Positions 32,134 through 43,748 of a DNA stretch of 64,000 nucleotides are shown here, one piece after another; the stretch's first letter is position 1; each line of letters starts with the position of its first letter. The stretch is from Prunus persica (taxonomy: Eukaryota > Streptophyta > Magnoliopsida > Rosales > Rosaceae), in assembly GCF_000346465.2 (NCBI RefSeq), contig NC_034010.1:27490643-27554642 (forward strand), read 5' to 3'. The notes below the pieces were generated by a model. That model made no database searches and had not been told where the DNA came from. It worked only from the letters and a program-made list of their open reading frames with translations. The position numbers and the translations under genes are program-made.

Positions 32134-34948
32134 ATGAATCCTGAATAGTAAGCCTCCGATCTCTTTTCCCTTTTCCCTTTGTTTCCAATAACTTTTGCCC
32201 CTCTTTGCATCTGAATATATTTATGCCATAAATAAAAAATCAAAAATAAAAGTGGTTATTTTTCCTGCTGTTTTCCTTTGGATTCTCCTAAAGCATTTGT
32301 TTTTTTTCGTCCTTACAACAATTATTCTTTAGATCCGTGATGATTTAGGGCTAAATTGTAATGGGTGTGTGGTCAATTTGTGTTTCCTTTTTTAAAAAAA
32401 ATTATCGATTTTGTTGAAATTCTGTTTGTTGACATAAGAAACTGAAGAAATTGAAACCCAATAGGATAGATTTCCAGTTACTTTCATTTCCTTGTGCCTT
32501 ATACTTCAATTGTGATCACTGAAACCGAAAGCAGCGTAATTGATTTATTTTGATATCTTAAATTTTAGCTTGGATCGTGTTCTTGAGGTTAATGGGTCAA
32601 CTAAACTTTGGTTTGAGATCTTGATGTTCAGTTAGTTCATGGGCTTAGTCAATGCAATTTGCTAAATGTAATGTAATTTTTGGCTCAACCAAATAACTTA
32701 AGTTTTGGTTTGCTACTAAACCTGTTGAATTCAGATTTAAAGTATTGCAAATGAATGATTATGTTCAAATGTTCTCTTCTGCAGTGATTACTTGTTTAAA
32801 CTTTTACTGATTGGAGACTCTGGGGTCGGCAAATCATGTCTCCTTCTGAGGTTTGCTGTAAGTTGATGATACTTTGACCACTTAGACCTTTATTCGTATA
32901 TGGAAATTGTAGTGCGTGTTAAAGTTTGTTTTGGATTTTTTTGTCCGATTCATTGTGTCCATTACTTGCCTCTCCCATTATAGTTAACTGATTAGTGATA
33001 ATTCCTTACTGTGCTCATGCGTTTGTTTCTTGCCGAAAAGGAAATACAATGTTTTGCTTTATACTAAAGTTAGATATTTGGGGAATCTAGCAGTTATTTT
33101 GCTCTTCGATGTTTATGGGTAATTCAAAATTGGGAAATTCATTGATGTAAATGATAAGAAAGGCTTCAAGGAACCAAATGAAAATAAACAGAAGTTTTTA
33201 GAAGAGAAACTTGTAATTTCTATCCATTATTGTCAAAAATGCTGATTCCTTATCTAAAAAATTAAAAAAATCGAGTATTGATTTACTTCAAATCGACGAA
33301 TGCAATTAAATAACATATGCATGATTCGTTTTTGTCGTGTAATACCTATTATCTGATGTTTCATCTTAGGCAGGTGTTTATGTTGTCTCCCATGGAAATA
33401 TTATTTATATTGATTACTTGTACAATTCCTCAGGGCTGACTATTTTATCTGTGTATGATACAGGATGATTCATATCTGGACAGCTATATTAGCACAATCG
33501 GAGTTGATTTTGTAAGCTCTATTTTCTGGGTCAAAGTGGTGTTATAGAAAGGACGACTCCTAATTACTTTTCTTGTTCTTTACCTGTAGAAAATTCGCAC
33601 AGTTGAGCAGGATGGGAAGACCATTAAACTTCAAATTGTGAGTCTCTCTCTCTTTCTCTCTCTCTCAAACATGGTAGTGCGTGGGCATTAAAGCCATTCA
33701 GTAGTTGAGGAATACCTATTGCTTACGTATCTGAACTGTTGATGCCAAAGTGTTGTTGGTTCATTTTTTCTTTTCCCTTTTTCTTTCTTCACGTGCTTAT
33801 TTTGCAACTGTCTGATGTAACACATTCAACTACTTTAGTAGAATTTCTTATTTCGTGAGGTTTTTTGCGGTGTGTTTGCATTTGGTTGGTTGACCTTGGT
33901 TATGAAGCTGTACTGTGTCAATGGAACACATAGGGTCTCATCATTAGGCTTAAATTTAGTTCTAGTGCATGTTCACAATATTCTTGTAGCACATATGAAA
34001 TGTTATTTAGTCAATGAGCTATAAAGACTTATTTGTCATATTTTCCTTTTTCCTTTTTCCTCCTGGAAATGTAGTGGGACACTGCTGGACAAGAACGTTT
34101 TAGGACAATTACTAGTAGCTACTACCGTGGGGCACATGGAATTATAGTAAGTTTTTCCTTTTTGTTTCATTATTGTGGTCATGGTTTTTCCTTGAAGTCT
34201 TGTAATGTGGATTCTATTTATTAATGTTGGTGCATGTGGCAGATAGTTTATGATGTGACAGACCAAGAGAGCTTCAACAATGTTAAGCAGTGGTTAAATG
34301 AAATTGATCGTTATGCTAGTGAGAATGTAAACAAGCTTCTTGTTGGCAACAAGGCTGACCTCACTGCTAACAAAGTTGTGTCTTATGAAACAGCTAAGGT
34401 GAAAAAAACCTTCCCTTAGTTCATGCTACCATATTTTTTGTCTGTTGAAGTATTCAATATTTATATAATGACTCTTCCCTATCGTCATTGGTTTGTTAAA
34501 AGGCATTTGCGGATGAGATTGGGATCCCTTTCATGGAGACTAGTGCAAAAAATGCTACTAATGTGGAGCAAGCCTTCATGGCAATGGCTGCTGAAATCAA
34601 GAATAGGTACTTTTGTATATGTTGTGTGTTTTCTTTACCCTAGTAATGTAATAAGAGAAAAGGTTGAACGAGGGACAGGATTCTTTTGAAAAATAGCCAT
34701 GCTTAGGTTTTCTGCATCTTTGAGTTGAAGTAAATTCTGATACTATTCTTCTAAAAAAGAAAGGGTGCATTTTTGTTCTAAAGCTCTCCAGCTTTGCAAG
34801 TTTATAATTTGGCCTCTTCAGTAGTTCACTCATTTCTTTCATGACCGAATGCAGGATGGCAAGTCAACCAATGAACAATGCAAGGCCACCGACAGTGCAG
34901 ATCCGAGGACAACCTGTCAACCAGAAATCTGGCTGCTGCTCCTCTTAG
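32134..34948 (+). CDS. RABD2: Rab1-type small GTPase (RABD2 subfamily)
   Basis: RABD2 proteins drive ER-to-Golgi vesicle traffic. Eight exons are 32134-32147, 32785-32857, 33464-33511, 33590-33637, 34075-34146, 34243-34398, 34503-34606 and 34855-34948, giving 202 residues. G1 is GDSGVGKS (15-22). The switch I/effector [13 protein letters not shown] contains Thr40. G3 is WDTAGQE (62-68), G4 NKAD (121-124) and G5 ETSAK. The tail SGCCSS is the double-geranylgeranylation site. The hallmark [15 protein letters not shown] spans exons 5 and 6. The first coding exon is only 14 nt (MNPE plus TA), as in other plant RABD2 genes. All junctions are GT-AG and in phase. No lesion is visible. Which of the RABD2a/b/c paralogues it matches cannot be said. 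Confidence 0.97.
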
Positions 34949-36025
34949 TCGATTCTATTACTCGTCTTCTGTGGCATGAGTGCATGCACGTAGGAGAAGG
35001 CTTCACTTCATTCTTGTCTAAGCTGTAGGGGACCATTCGTGCCTTGTGAAACCATATATAATGACTTTGCTCGTCAGTATGTCTTATAAAGTGACAAACA
35101 AAACAAATTCCATTCTTTTTAGTCTTTTAACTGGTATGTACAAATGATGTCTGCTACTCAGCTACATTTTTTATTTCTCTGTTTTCTTCTGTTTAAAGTG
35201 ACTTGCTAAATTGTTTCATGTGGATGCTTAAAGGAAATTTGTACGTTTCAAATGTTATTATATGGCAAGTGGCCAATTTGTTATAGAATCCTGAAATAGT
35301 CGACTGCTGCAGATGCTATTTGTCTTCAATGTCTCTGCAGCTAACCAAATTAGCTCTTTAACCATGCGTTCCTAGGATTAAATTACTGGATCGGAGCATA
35401 GACCAGTCCATAGGACAATTTTGTCCCATCTATTTCATAAAGTCACTTCCACCCCACCTCTCTCTATAAGCTGGCTCTTTCTTTCAAATTATCAATTTAT
35501 CATAAATAAATTTGTTTTCACTAACGAACTTTTAATTTAGTGGTATTTCTCAGTTGAAATTCGAATTGACACACCATAATTTGGTAAAGCTACTATTCCA
35601 TCGAGTTAACCTTGGTAGAATGAAACTCGATTCTCCTTTTGAACATACCAAAAAAGAAAACCTTGGTAGAAAGCGCTTTCGTAAATGCAAGTTAAAGAAG
35701 GAAAAGTGGAGATAAAAAAAGTCGAGAAGTTGGAAAGGAAAAAAAAGTTGAATTGTATGGCATTGTCCCAAACATTATACAGAACAATTCAGCAGGATAC
35801 ACACAAGCCAGCCCAGCCATGCTTGTTATGTAATGCATCAATCAAGCTATCTATCTCATTTTACCATCAGCTGTGGGACACTTGGAAAACTTCTTCCGCA
35901 TTATACAATTGTACACCTCTTCCATGAAAATGAACCGACTTAATTGATTATTCTCGTGATACTTCTACCTCTCAGCTTGAAAAATCAAAATTGCAAAAAG
36001 AATCAGCTGTAACATATATCATTTT
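34949..36025. other. Intergenic between convergent genes
   Basis: 3' untranslated sequence of the RAB gene and the MYB gene, otherwise featureless. No gene is seen. Confidence 0.45.
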
Positions 36026-37998
36026 CTATGTCACTCTGATGGCACCAGAAGTAGGGGAAGACAAATTGGCTCCTTGAGAAGGTTGAGGCTGCCCAATTTT
36101 AAGCTCTAGAGCATCTTTTTCAGCCGGTGAGCTCATACCGATACGGCCGGCCATAGATGGACTGCTTGGAAGAGACCTTGGTGATGGAATTCCAGAAGGG
36201 TGAGAAATAACAGGTGCACAAGTAGCAAAGTTACCATGTGTTTTGATCATATAGTGGTAGCTTGGTCTGGCAAAGTGCATCATTGGGGTGTATGGGACAT
36301 TTTCAGGAATTCCCATCTGTCCAAACATTAGCAAAATCATCATCATAAATGATTCTGGTACTAAAACTTCAAATGGAAGCAAACAACACATAGCCATAAG
36401 AAACAGCAACTAAAATCACATAACTTTTCTTTACAATTCGAAAGCTATTATTCAGAACAGTTCCCTTCAAAATGGGAAAAAGAATGTTAATGAATTACCA
36501 TGTATGAGACGGCAGGGTAATTTGGAACATTACAAGGTGGAGACACCGGAGCAGCTGGGGGGCTATCCAAACATAGATGTGGAAATCGGTTTAGAATCTG
36601 AGACGGAACGCTTGCCTGTAAGATTATCAAAAGTCATTAATGTAAATCATGTTTATAAGTTAATGTTTTTAAGGTTAACGATATATAAGCTGGTGGATTT
36701 ACCTTAGGTGGTGAGCTATTAGCTGTATTAATCTTCTGTGGCAGAACTTTAGAGCTGCTACCCTGCACCACAAGCAGCCATTACAATTAGGTTCTAGCCT
36801 CATCTTGAAATGAGCTTTGATGACACAATTGATGGGCTTACCTCTGATGAAGTTTCTGTAGCTGTTCTTGTTGGTGAAATTGGAGAATCTTGATGACCCT
36901 GATCCTGCAGGTCCATCTAGTATAAGTCATTTATATTAACTAATTAAGATGTTTAGAACTTGAAACCAAAATGAAAATGCATAGAGGATTGATCTGTGAG
37001 AAAGAGGCAGAGAGAGAGAGAGAATTACAGAGAGTTCTTTAAATTGCATGTCAAAGAGGCTTGATCTGCGTTTTCTCTTATCATATGTAGCTTGCCTGAG
37101 GAAATATTTTTGTGCATGACTAGCAACCTGAGTTGGGGTTCTGGTGGTGACAAAATTTCTTGCTATTCCTCTCCAATCTCCTTTCCCAAGCTTCTTCAAA
37201 CCAGCTAGAAACACCCGGTGCTCTTCCTCGGTCCACGGCCTCCCTGAGTACATATATTTATTCAAATTCAGCCAAAACCAAACCTGAAGAAGAATCTATA
37301 TGCAAAGCTCTTATATATTTTGTAGCCATCAATGTTAATTAAGAAGTTCATTAGCACCCATTAGCAAGGCTCATTAATGATTCTACTTCATTATGGATTG
37401 GTTTAAAATTTCACTTAGTTATCATAAGCTCTGAAAACCAATTTGAAGAGCATCGTTATGTCATCTGCTGCAGTATTAATTTAATTAACAACTGCAAGAT
37501 GTTACGAAGTACTATTATTTTGAACAAAAGTTTATAACAAAGCTTATACAAAGAAACAAACATCGAAAGAAACATGCATTCTCCAACACATGACACAATT
37601 CATCAAACAGCAACAAGAAGAAAGCCTAGACGCATAAATTAATCACTTGAAAATTGATATAACAAATTGGTTATTAAATATTTATCGTATGCACCTTTTT
37701 TTCTCTCATGGGCGGCTTTGTGTTTCTTGTTGTGAATGAGGCCGTCGGAGAGATAGCCGGCATCGTGATCAATTGTAACAACGTTGTTGTTGTGGTCTGC
37801 ATTGCCTGCCGCCTGCAGATTGCCCATGCTGTAACTCTTCTTCATCGAATCATCTTCTTTCTCCATAATGTTTACGCCAAAAAGCTTCAAGCAAACCCCT
37901 TTATTTTGCCCATGGCCATGGCCATTGTTGTTGCACGTCCTAGAGTTATGCCCGTTGTGCCCGCAATGCGAACACTTTCTCATTGATTCCTTCACCAT
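36026..37998 (-). CDS. MYB-related transcription factor with zinc knuckle (KUA1/MYBS3/MYB1R1 type)
   Basis: Six exons (37998-37695, 37243-37029, 36904-36842, 36762-36703, 36615-36499, 36316-36026) give 349 residues. The N-terminal CCHC zinc knuckle is C9-C12-H17-C22 within [16 protein letters not shown]. The R/KLFGV repression motif KLFGV lies at 38-42. One MYB repeat (about 104-150), [20 protein letters not shown] to SHAQKYFLR, carries the SHAQKYF signature at 143-149 of 1R-MYBs that bind I-box/TATCC sites. The C-terminal half is Ser/Pro-rich with [11 protein letters not shown] near the end. Arabidopsis relatives repress peroxidase genes, limit cell expansion or act in sugar and circadian responses. 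The MYB entry reads GRPWTEEE where GVPWTEEE is usual. All junctions keep the frame and no defect is seen. Confidence 0.93.
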
Positions 37999-40607
37999 GT
38001 TTGGTAATATAACAACCCTTTTCGCTTTAATCTATGATCAACACAAATCTTTTAAACGAAAACTATGAAGATGGAAGATGATGGGTTTTGCTTGATATAT
38101 TGATTTGTGGATTAATTTGTTAGGGATAGAAGAAAGAAGAGAAGAATTAACCTTAATTTTTCTGTTTCGTGCAAAGGAAGGTGTTGGAGTATTTATGGGG
38201 CTTTTAGTTTCCTTTTCTATAATAAGTCTATAACAATCAAACACACGTACCCAAGTTTGTGTAACATTTTCTCCTTTTTTCCCTTCACCACTAAGCTCAC
38301 TAAAAAAATATAAATCTTTTTACTAATTGGATTTAGGGAAAGTCATTGAAAGGTTGGGATTGGTTCAGTGGTGAGTCAACCGGATTGTAAGCCGTTGGAT
38401 TAGAATTGAAACATCTTTGATGCTTTTTTACTGCAATGGGTGACTTCCACGTGGCAGTAGTATGCAGTTCTGTGTGAAGCTGGTCTTACGCGATGATATA
38501 ATGCGTCTCTCTGGAAAGTCGGTACGCGTCCCTGGTCCTAGCTACTAATTTTATCTTTTAACCCAAAAATAAAAAATAAAAAGTAAAAAAGAAGAGCACC
38601 TTTTTCCAGCTTTTCTGTTGATGCTGGTCAAAATCCAATTTTAGCTCTCTAATTTGGGAGATCAAAATATTCAAAACTCTAATCGGGACAGCTAATCTGG
38701 ATTTTCAATTCAAGTCTCCCTGTGATTTTGAACAGCCAGGTAAAAGCTTACCTGGTTGCCTCGAGTCGTTGGGACTCAGAGATTCAACCAATTGGACGCC
38801 CAGGATTTGTTTATAGTTGATAGACTTCCCAGTTAGGCAAAATCAAATTACGTGGGAAAATTGGAAACAAGATTTGGTGTGGTAAATCACCAAGAAAAAA
38901 GGTGGTGTGGTGAAATTGAAACACAAGAATGTGCACACTCGATTATCTTTTTTAAGCTCGATAATTATGACTGAATTAATATAGATTTGTTTAGATAACT
39001 ACTGGTGTCCATGTAGTTAAGACATATTAGACTCCAGTTTGTTCTTTTCTTCTTTAATTAGCATCTAGCGATAAGCTTATTTAAGGCTGGCAATTTATTA
39101 CTTGCATGCCAAGAAAATGACTCATAGGTAACGGTGCCTTGGAACAAACAAACTAGTGTTTGCTAGAAAATCTTCACAAGAAGATATCTTTCCTGTCAAG
39201 TAACTTACTTTCCACAAGAGATGATTTAGGTCGATTTCTAAACTTGATGGAAGAAAGAAAGCCATTTACATCACAATTATCCAAGCTTCACTTAATTGCA
39301 CATTCAATAAGTGATTAGTTTCAGATTTTCAGGTTTTTAATAAGGAATCAAGATTAGAATTAAGAAAATTAGATTTGATAATAAAACCATAATTCTTTTG
39401 TGAAATTACATGAAATTATTTTTTCTATCTGAAAAATAAATAACAACTTTTTTAGGGGCCTGAAATAGCAAAATTACGAGTGAGGTCAATAGGAGTTAGT
39501 TTGGTGGTTTCGACGTTTTATCAACAAACAATGAAAGAAACGCATGCTTGACGTAGGCAAAGACAAAAGAGAGAGAGGTCAGCAGCATCACATGCAGAAG
39601 CTTAAAAACTTTGTCATTATATACGTTCCTTTACTTTACTTATCAATTCACCACGTGTTAATATGCATGCGCTTCAGTTTTTACTCCGCTGGCTCTTCCG
39701 CTTGATCACTCTATGCTCTTGGACGCTGAGAAAAACAGTGTCGTTTTCTTCTCTATGAACGTGGTTCTTGAGGTATAAAAGGGTCCCACTCATCTTCTTG
39801 ACGTGTACAGGGTCCCACTCATTATCTTGACGAATACAGGGTCCCACTCCAGCCCCAAAAATAAGTGGTAGGCTCCACCTCTCAGCTTCTAGATGTAATC
39901 AGAAGCCATATATATTGCTCGAGAGGATGCAACGTATCAGTGAAGACAGCAGGAAGTGTCATCTTTTGACATCTCAGCAAATGAGCTACTAGGACTTGTT
40001 TCTTGCTCTCAAATTGTATGTGGTTTCTCCGCATAACCAAACCGTCTAAAATTGTAATAAATTTCCATGCACTAATACGCCAACTTATGATTAACTATAC
40101 CTCTTATAGCTGGATGGGAACGGGGATTGGATTGTTTGAATCTAATTCCATATTGGTTGAATTAAATTGAGAGCCGGCATGTAGTGATTAAAAGTAATTT
40201 AATTAACCTCTTCTATTTTATGTGGGATAGTTCGGATAATTTATTCGAAGACAAAGTTATAGAAAGTTACCAAAATGCCCAAGCTCTCGGTTACGAGATT
40301 AGGGTTGGGATCGGGTAAAAAGGATGTATCGTCATTATTACATATTATACTATTTAAGCTTGTCCAAGTTTGAATTTTCCATCTATTTAAACTCTCGCAA
40401 GATAATGAGTCATTTTATTACAATTTCGAAAAATAGCCTCTTGACCTCCTCAAGCAAGTTCCATTTCGTCCAACAGTCTTTCATCTCCTCTCCATGCGTT
40501 GAGAACAATGCTCGGTGCATCACCTTCTGCCCTAATCCACAATAATGCTCGGTGCATCACTCTTGGCCTTGATCCACTTCCGCGAAATCGCAATCCGAAG
40601 CAAACTA
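37999..40607. other. 2.6-kb intergenic region left of the CACTA element
   Basis: It holds the MYB gene promoter and leader, a 29-bp triple repeat at 39781-39850, and the insertion flank of the transposon. CACGTGG and ACGTGT motifs occur near 38452 and 39655. Reading frames near 40324-40545 match nothing I know. Confidence 0.4.
39781..39850. repeat. 29-bp direct repeat, about 2.4 copies
   Basis: GGGTCCCACTC starts at 39781, 39810 and 39839. Between them lie CTTGACG..TACA segments that differ at a few bases. It may duplicate a promoter element, but no gene downstream is identified. Confidence 0.8.
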
Positions 40608-40635
40608 CACTACTACAAAAAGTGAAAAAGACGAC
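40608..40635 (+). repeat. Left terminal inverted repeat of the CACTA element
   Basis: 28 bp starting CACTACTACAAAAAGTG. Compared with the inverse of the right end it differs at positions 15-17 only. It is preceded by target duplication CTA at 40605-40607. Confidence 0.95.
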
Positions 40636-41640
40636 CAGAAAACAACGACGGTCTAAGTGAACACCGTCGTGGTTTATAAAAAGACGACGGTTCTAAAAAC
40701 ACCGTCGTGTAATACAACCTTAGACAACTAAAAAATGGAGTTTCAAATGGCTGTTCAAAAACAACGACGTACATAATTAAACAACCGACGTCTATTTGAA
40801 ACAGATTTCCGCAGTGTAAAATCAATGCCAACAAAGAACGGCAGAAGTTATGAATCGACCGACGTAGAAAGTAAAGACGACGATTTCAATAAAAACTGCC
40901 GTTTTTACTCATAAAATAACACGACGAGGTTTTCGTATAAGACGCCGTATAATTACAAACAAATCCACGGCTTTAAAATACAAAATATTGCCGTATTAAA
41001 TTAATTTACAACGACGGAAAATATAAATATATCGACGTCATTCTCGTATAGTTCTACGACGGTATCTTTAAATCGTACAATAAAATTTATCGTCGTATTT
41101 ATTCATTTTATACGTCGTACCTTTAATTTTAACGGTCGTCTTAATAAGAATTTTTGTTAACAATTTTTTTCTTTGATTTTCTTATCCTACGTCGGTAGAT
41201 CTACTTAATGACAAGAATTGAAATAACCACGACGGTTTAAATAGAACACCGCCGACATAATCAGTTTTGTCTGAGATCCCAAGGGTTACGAAATCTTACT
41301 AGATGGAACTCTGTTCCACATCATAATCTTAACAGATGACACAGATTTGCAAATATTGCGTCGTGTTAGTTTACAAATTCTAGAACATTAATTTCCCTCA
41401 TTTTAAATTTCCTCGGGAAAGAAAAATCTATTTATCACGCTTTGGAATTGAAAACTAAAACTGAAAGAATACGGGAAAAAAAACTCTATTTATAATTTAA
41501 AATTAAAATCCACGTCGGTTGTAGTACACTTAACGACGTTTAACAAAATAATCTACGTCGGTAATTATAAATCTACCGCCATCGTAACTTAATATAGACG
41601 ACGAGAAAAGACGACGGTAGAACAGAAAACCGCCGTTGTT
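40636..41640. repeat. Left subterminal region with dense ACGACGG/CCGTCGT motifs
   Basis: The motif ACGACGG or its inverse CCGTCGT, plus one-base variants (ACGTCGT, GACGTCG, CCGCCGT), recurs every 20-60 bp in both orientations. Early examples are AACGACGGTC and ACCGTCGTGG near 40648-40670 and GACGACGGTT near 40682. In En/Spm such subterminal repeats are binding sites for the TNPA-type protein. A plain AT-rich stretch at 41387-41525 is duplicated at 42611-42745. Confidence 0.9.
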
Positions 41641-42745
41641 TCAGTTTCTTTAACATATCTTTCTGCAGGACTTGTGTAGTTCAAAGCATTGACAATGTCT
41701 TCATCATATCTCCCAGAAACTACTGATTCAATTACTCATGCTTTAGAGGCCATCTGAAGCCATTTCTATTCTTTATCGCATTCTTGAAACCCATCTTCTT
41801 CTTCTGAAGCTCTACGGATAAAGGAAGAGGCTATCACAATAAATCCGACGATCTTCTTAGGCAAGAAAATCAAGCAGAGGATCAGGCACATCTGATCTTC
41901 AGATTTCCCTGAGAAGCGAACTTTCCTTCGACAGCGAGTGGAGGCCAGGCTTGCATCTCTTTTGATGGAAAGCAAGGAGTATTCAGAAGCACTAAGTGTC
42001 CTATCAGGCTTGATCAAGGAAGTGAGAAGGCTAGTTGACAAGCTTCTTCTTGTGGACATATATTTGATGCGAGTAAGCTCAATTTCTCTTTGAGAAAACA
42101 TCCAAATTATTGTCTTTGAGACATGAGAGACTGAGAGAGGAAGAACTTGGAACCTTAAATGTAAACCGAAAATGAATGAAAGCGACAAATTTATAGAATA
42201 AATTTTTAAAACCAACGGCGGTCCTTACAAAAAAACCGCCGTTTAAATTGTAAAATCAACGTCGGTATGATCGACGTATATTACAGAAATCCACGTCGGT
42301 AAATTAATAAAAATGACGTGTTAAATAATATACCATGACGCGAGTTATTACTTATGTACTTTAATTTTTGAGTTTACTACGACGGTACCTACAAACTACT
42401 GTCGTATTTATTTACCACGTCCGAAGTTAAATGTACCGTCGTATTTTGTAATTTATACGTCGTAGTTATATGTAACCGCCGTATTATTTTTTTGAAATGG
42501 TTTTATATGTAAGCAACTTTTCGTCTACTTGACTTACACATTTGTTATTTTTATATTCTTATTTTATTTAAATCTGTCATCCAAAAAAGAAACTTTACAT
42601 ATTGCAGAATATTAATTTCCTTCGTTTTAAATTTCCTCCGGAAAAAAAACTCTATTTATAACGCACTGTAATTGAAAAATAAACTGAAAGGTCACGGGAA
42701 AAAAAATTCTATTCATAATTTAAAAATTAAAATCCACGTCGGTTA
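41387..42745. repeat. Direct duplication flanking the captured gene fragment
   Basis: 41387-41525 and 42611-42745 are alike (ATTAATTTCC, then TTTTAAATTTCCTC, then CTATTTATAATTTAAAATTA-like sequence and AAAATCCACGTCGGTT). A second pair, GTAACCGCCGTATTATTTTT followed by TTGAAATGGTTTTATATG, lies near 42470 and 42835. The RPN6 fragment sits between the members of the first pair. Confidence 0.8.
41695..42100 (+). pseudogene. Captured fragment of 26S proteasome subunit RPN6 (PSMD11)
   Basis: Broken plus-strand frames give MSSSYLPETTDSITHALEA at the start (ATG 41695), then ISILYRIL, SEALRIKE and, after more frame changes, TFLRQRVEARLASLLMESKE, YSEALSVLSGLIKEVRRL and DKLLLVDI (about 41919-42062). 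A last piece resembles SKLNFSLRK. These are the N-terminal ~150 residues of RPN6, a PCI-domain lid subunit of the proteasome, with an internal deletion between the two blocks. In-frame stops and shifts show that it is not translated as RPN6. It lies inside the transposon, so it is a captured host gene piece. Confidence 0.9.
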
Positions 42746-42899
42746 TATTAAACCTAGCGACGTTAAATTAAATGATTCCACGTCGAATGAAAAATATTGC
42801 GTCGTTTTAGTTAAAAACGACGTAGTTAAATGTAACCGCCGTATTATTTTTTTGAAATGGTTTTATATGTAAGCAACTTTTCGACTTACACATGCACTG

Positions 42900-43748
42900 T
42901 TTCCAAACCCGATTAAAAATTTCAATCTCCCAGAGAAACCTTTTAGTCTTTTTTCCTTGTCAGAGCATTGTCAGAGTTTCTCATCGTCTTCCTCTCGTCT
43001 TCTTCGTCGTCTCTGAACTTAAACATCGATCATCTTCCTCTTGCTTTCATTGCACGCAAAAGGTAAGCTTTCATTTTCACTATTTTGGTTATTGTTTTGC
43101 ATGCTCATACGTTTTTTGTTTGAAAAATCTTTTTACCTTTTTTCTGGCCAAAATCATTTTACTTCTTTCCAAGTTTGATAAAATATACAGACAAAGAGAG
43201 AAAGTTTCCAACTTTGAAGACAACTACATCAACTAAATAAGACGACGGTAGACCACGACGGTTCGTCAGTTGTTCTAGCGTCGTCTGAAAATTGACAAAG
43301 TTGTTTTTAAAATAATAGTCTTTTTTTATATGCTTGTTTAATTGCAGGTTTGATTTCGCTGAACAATGGTTTTTGTTTTTCCCTTATTTGATAAAATATA
43401 AAGAAAAAGAAACTAGGGTTGGTATCTAATATAGACGACAAAATATCTTATTGTTTTACGTCGTGTGAATGTTAATACCACGACGGTGTATTACTATTGA
43501 CGTCGTATGAACATAAATACCACGACGTTATATAAATAATAGTTTACCACGACGGTGTATTACTATTGACGTCGTGTGAACATATATACCACGACGTTAT
43601 ATAAATAATGGTTTTAAACATTTATTACGTCTGAGATTATTTCATTGCGTCGTCTAAAATCATATCATACGTCGTATTTTTTTAATACCGTCGTTTGTGT
43701 TCTTAATGTTTTCCTGAAATATTTTCACTTGCAGTTTTGTCTGTTAAA
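42900..43748 (+). promoter_or_regulatory. Probable promoter-proximal leader exons of the Ulp1-domain gene
   Basis: A pyrimidine-rich stretch at about 42950-43060 ends at AAAAG|GTAAGC (43062). TTGCAG acceptors occur at 43348 and 43735, the latter just before the start codon at 43749. This looks like a spliced 5' leader. The intron carries the same ACGACGG-type motifs as the termini. Confidence 0.5.

Noticed and set aside
41766..42215. 149-residue minus-strand frame in the CACTA left arm
   Set aside because: It is antisense to the RPN6 fragment, whose plus-strand peptides clearly match the family.
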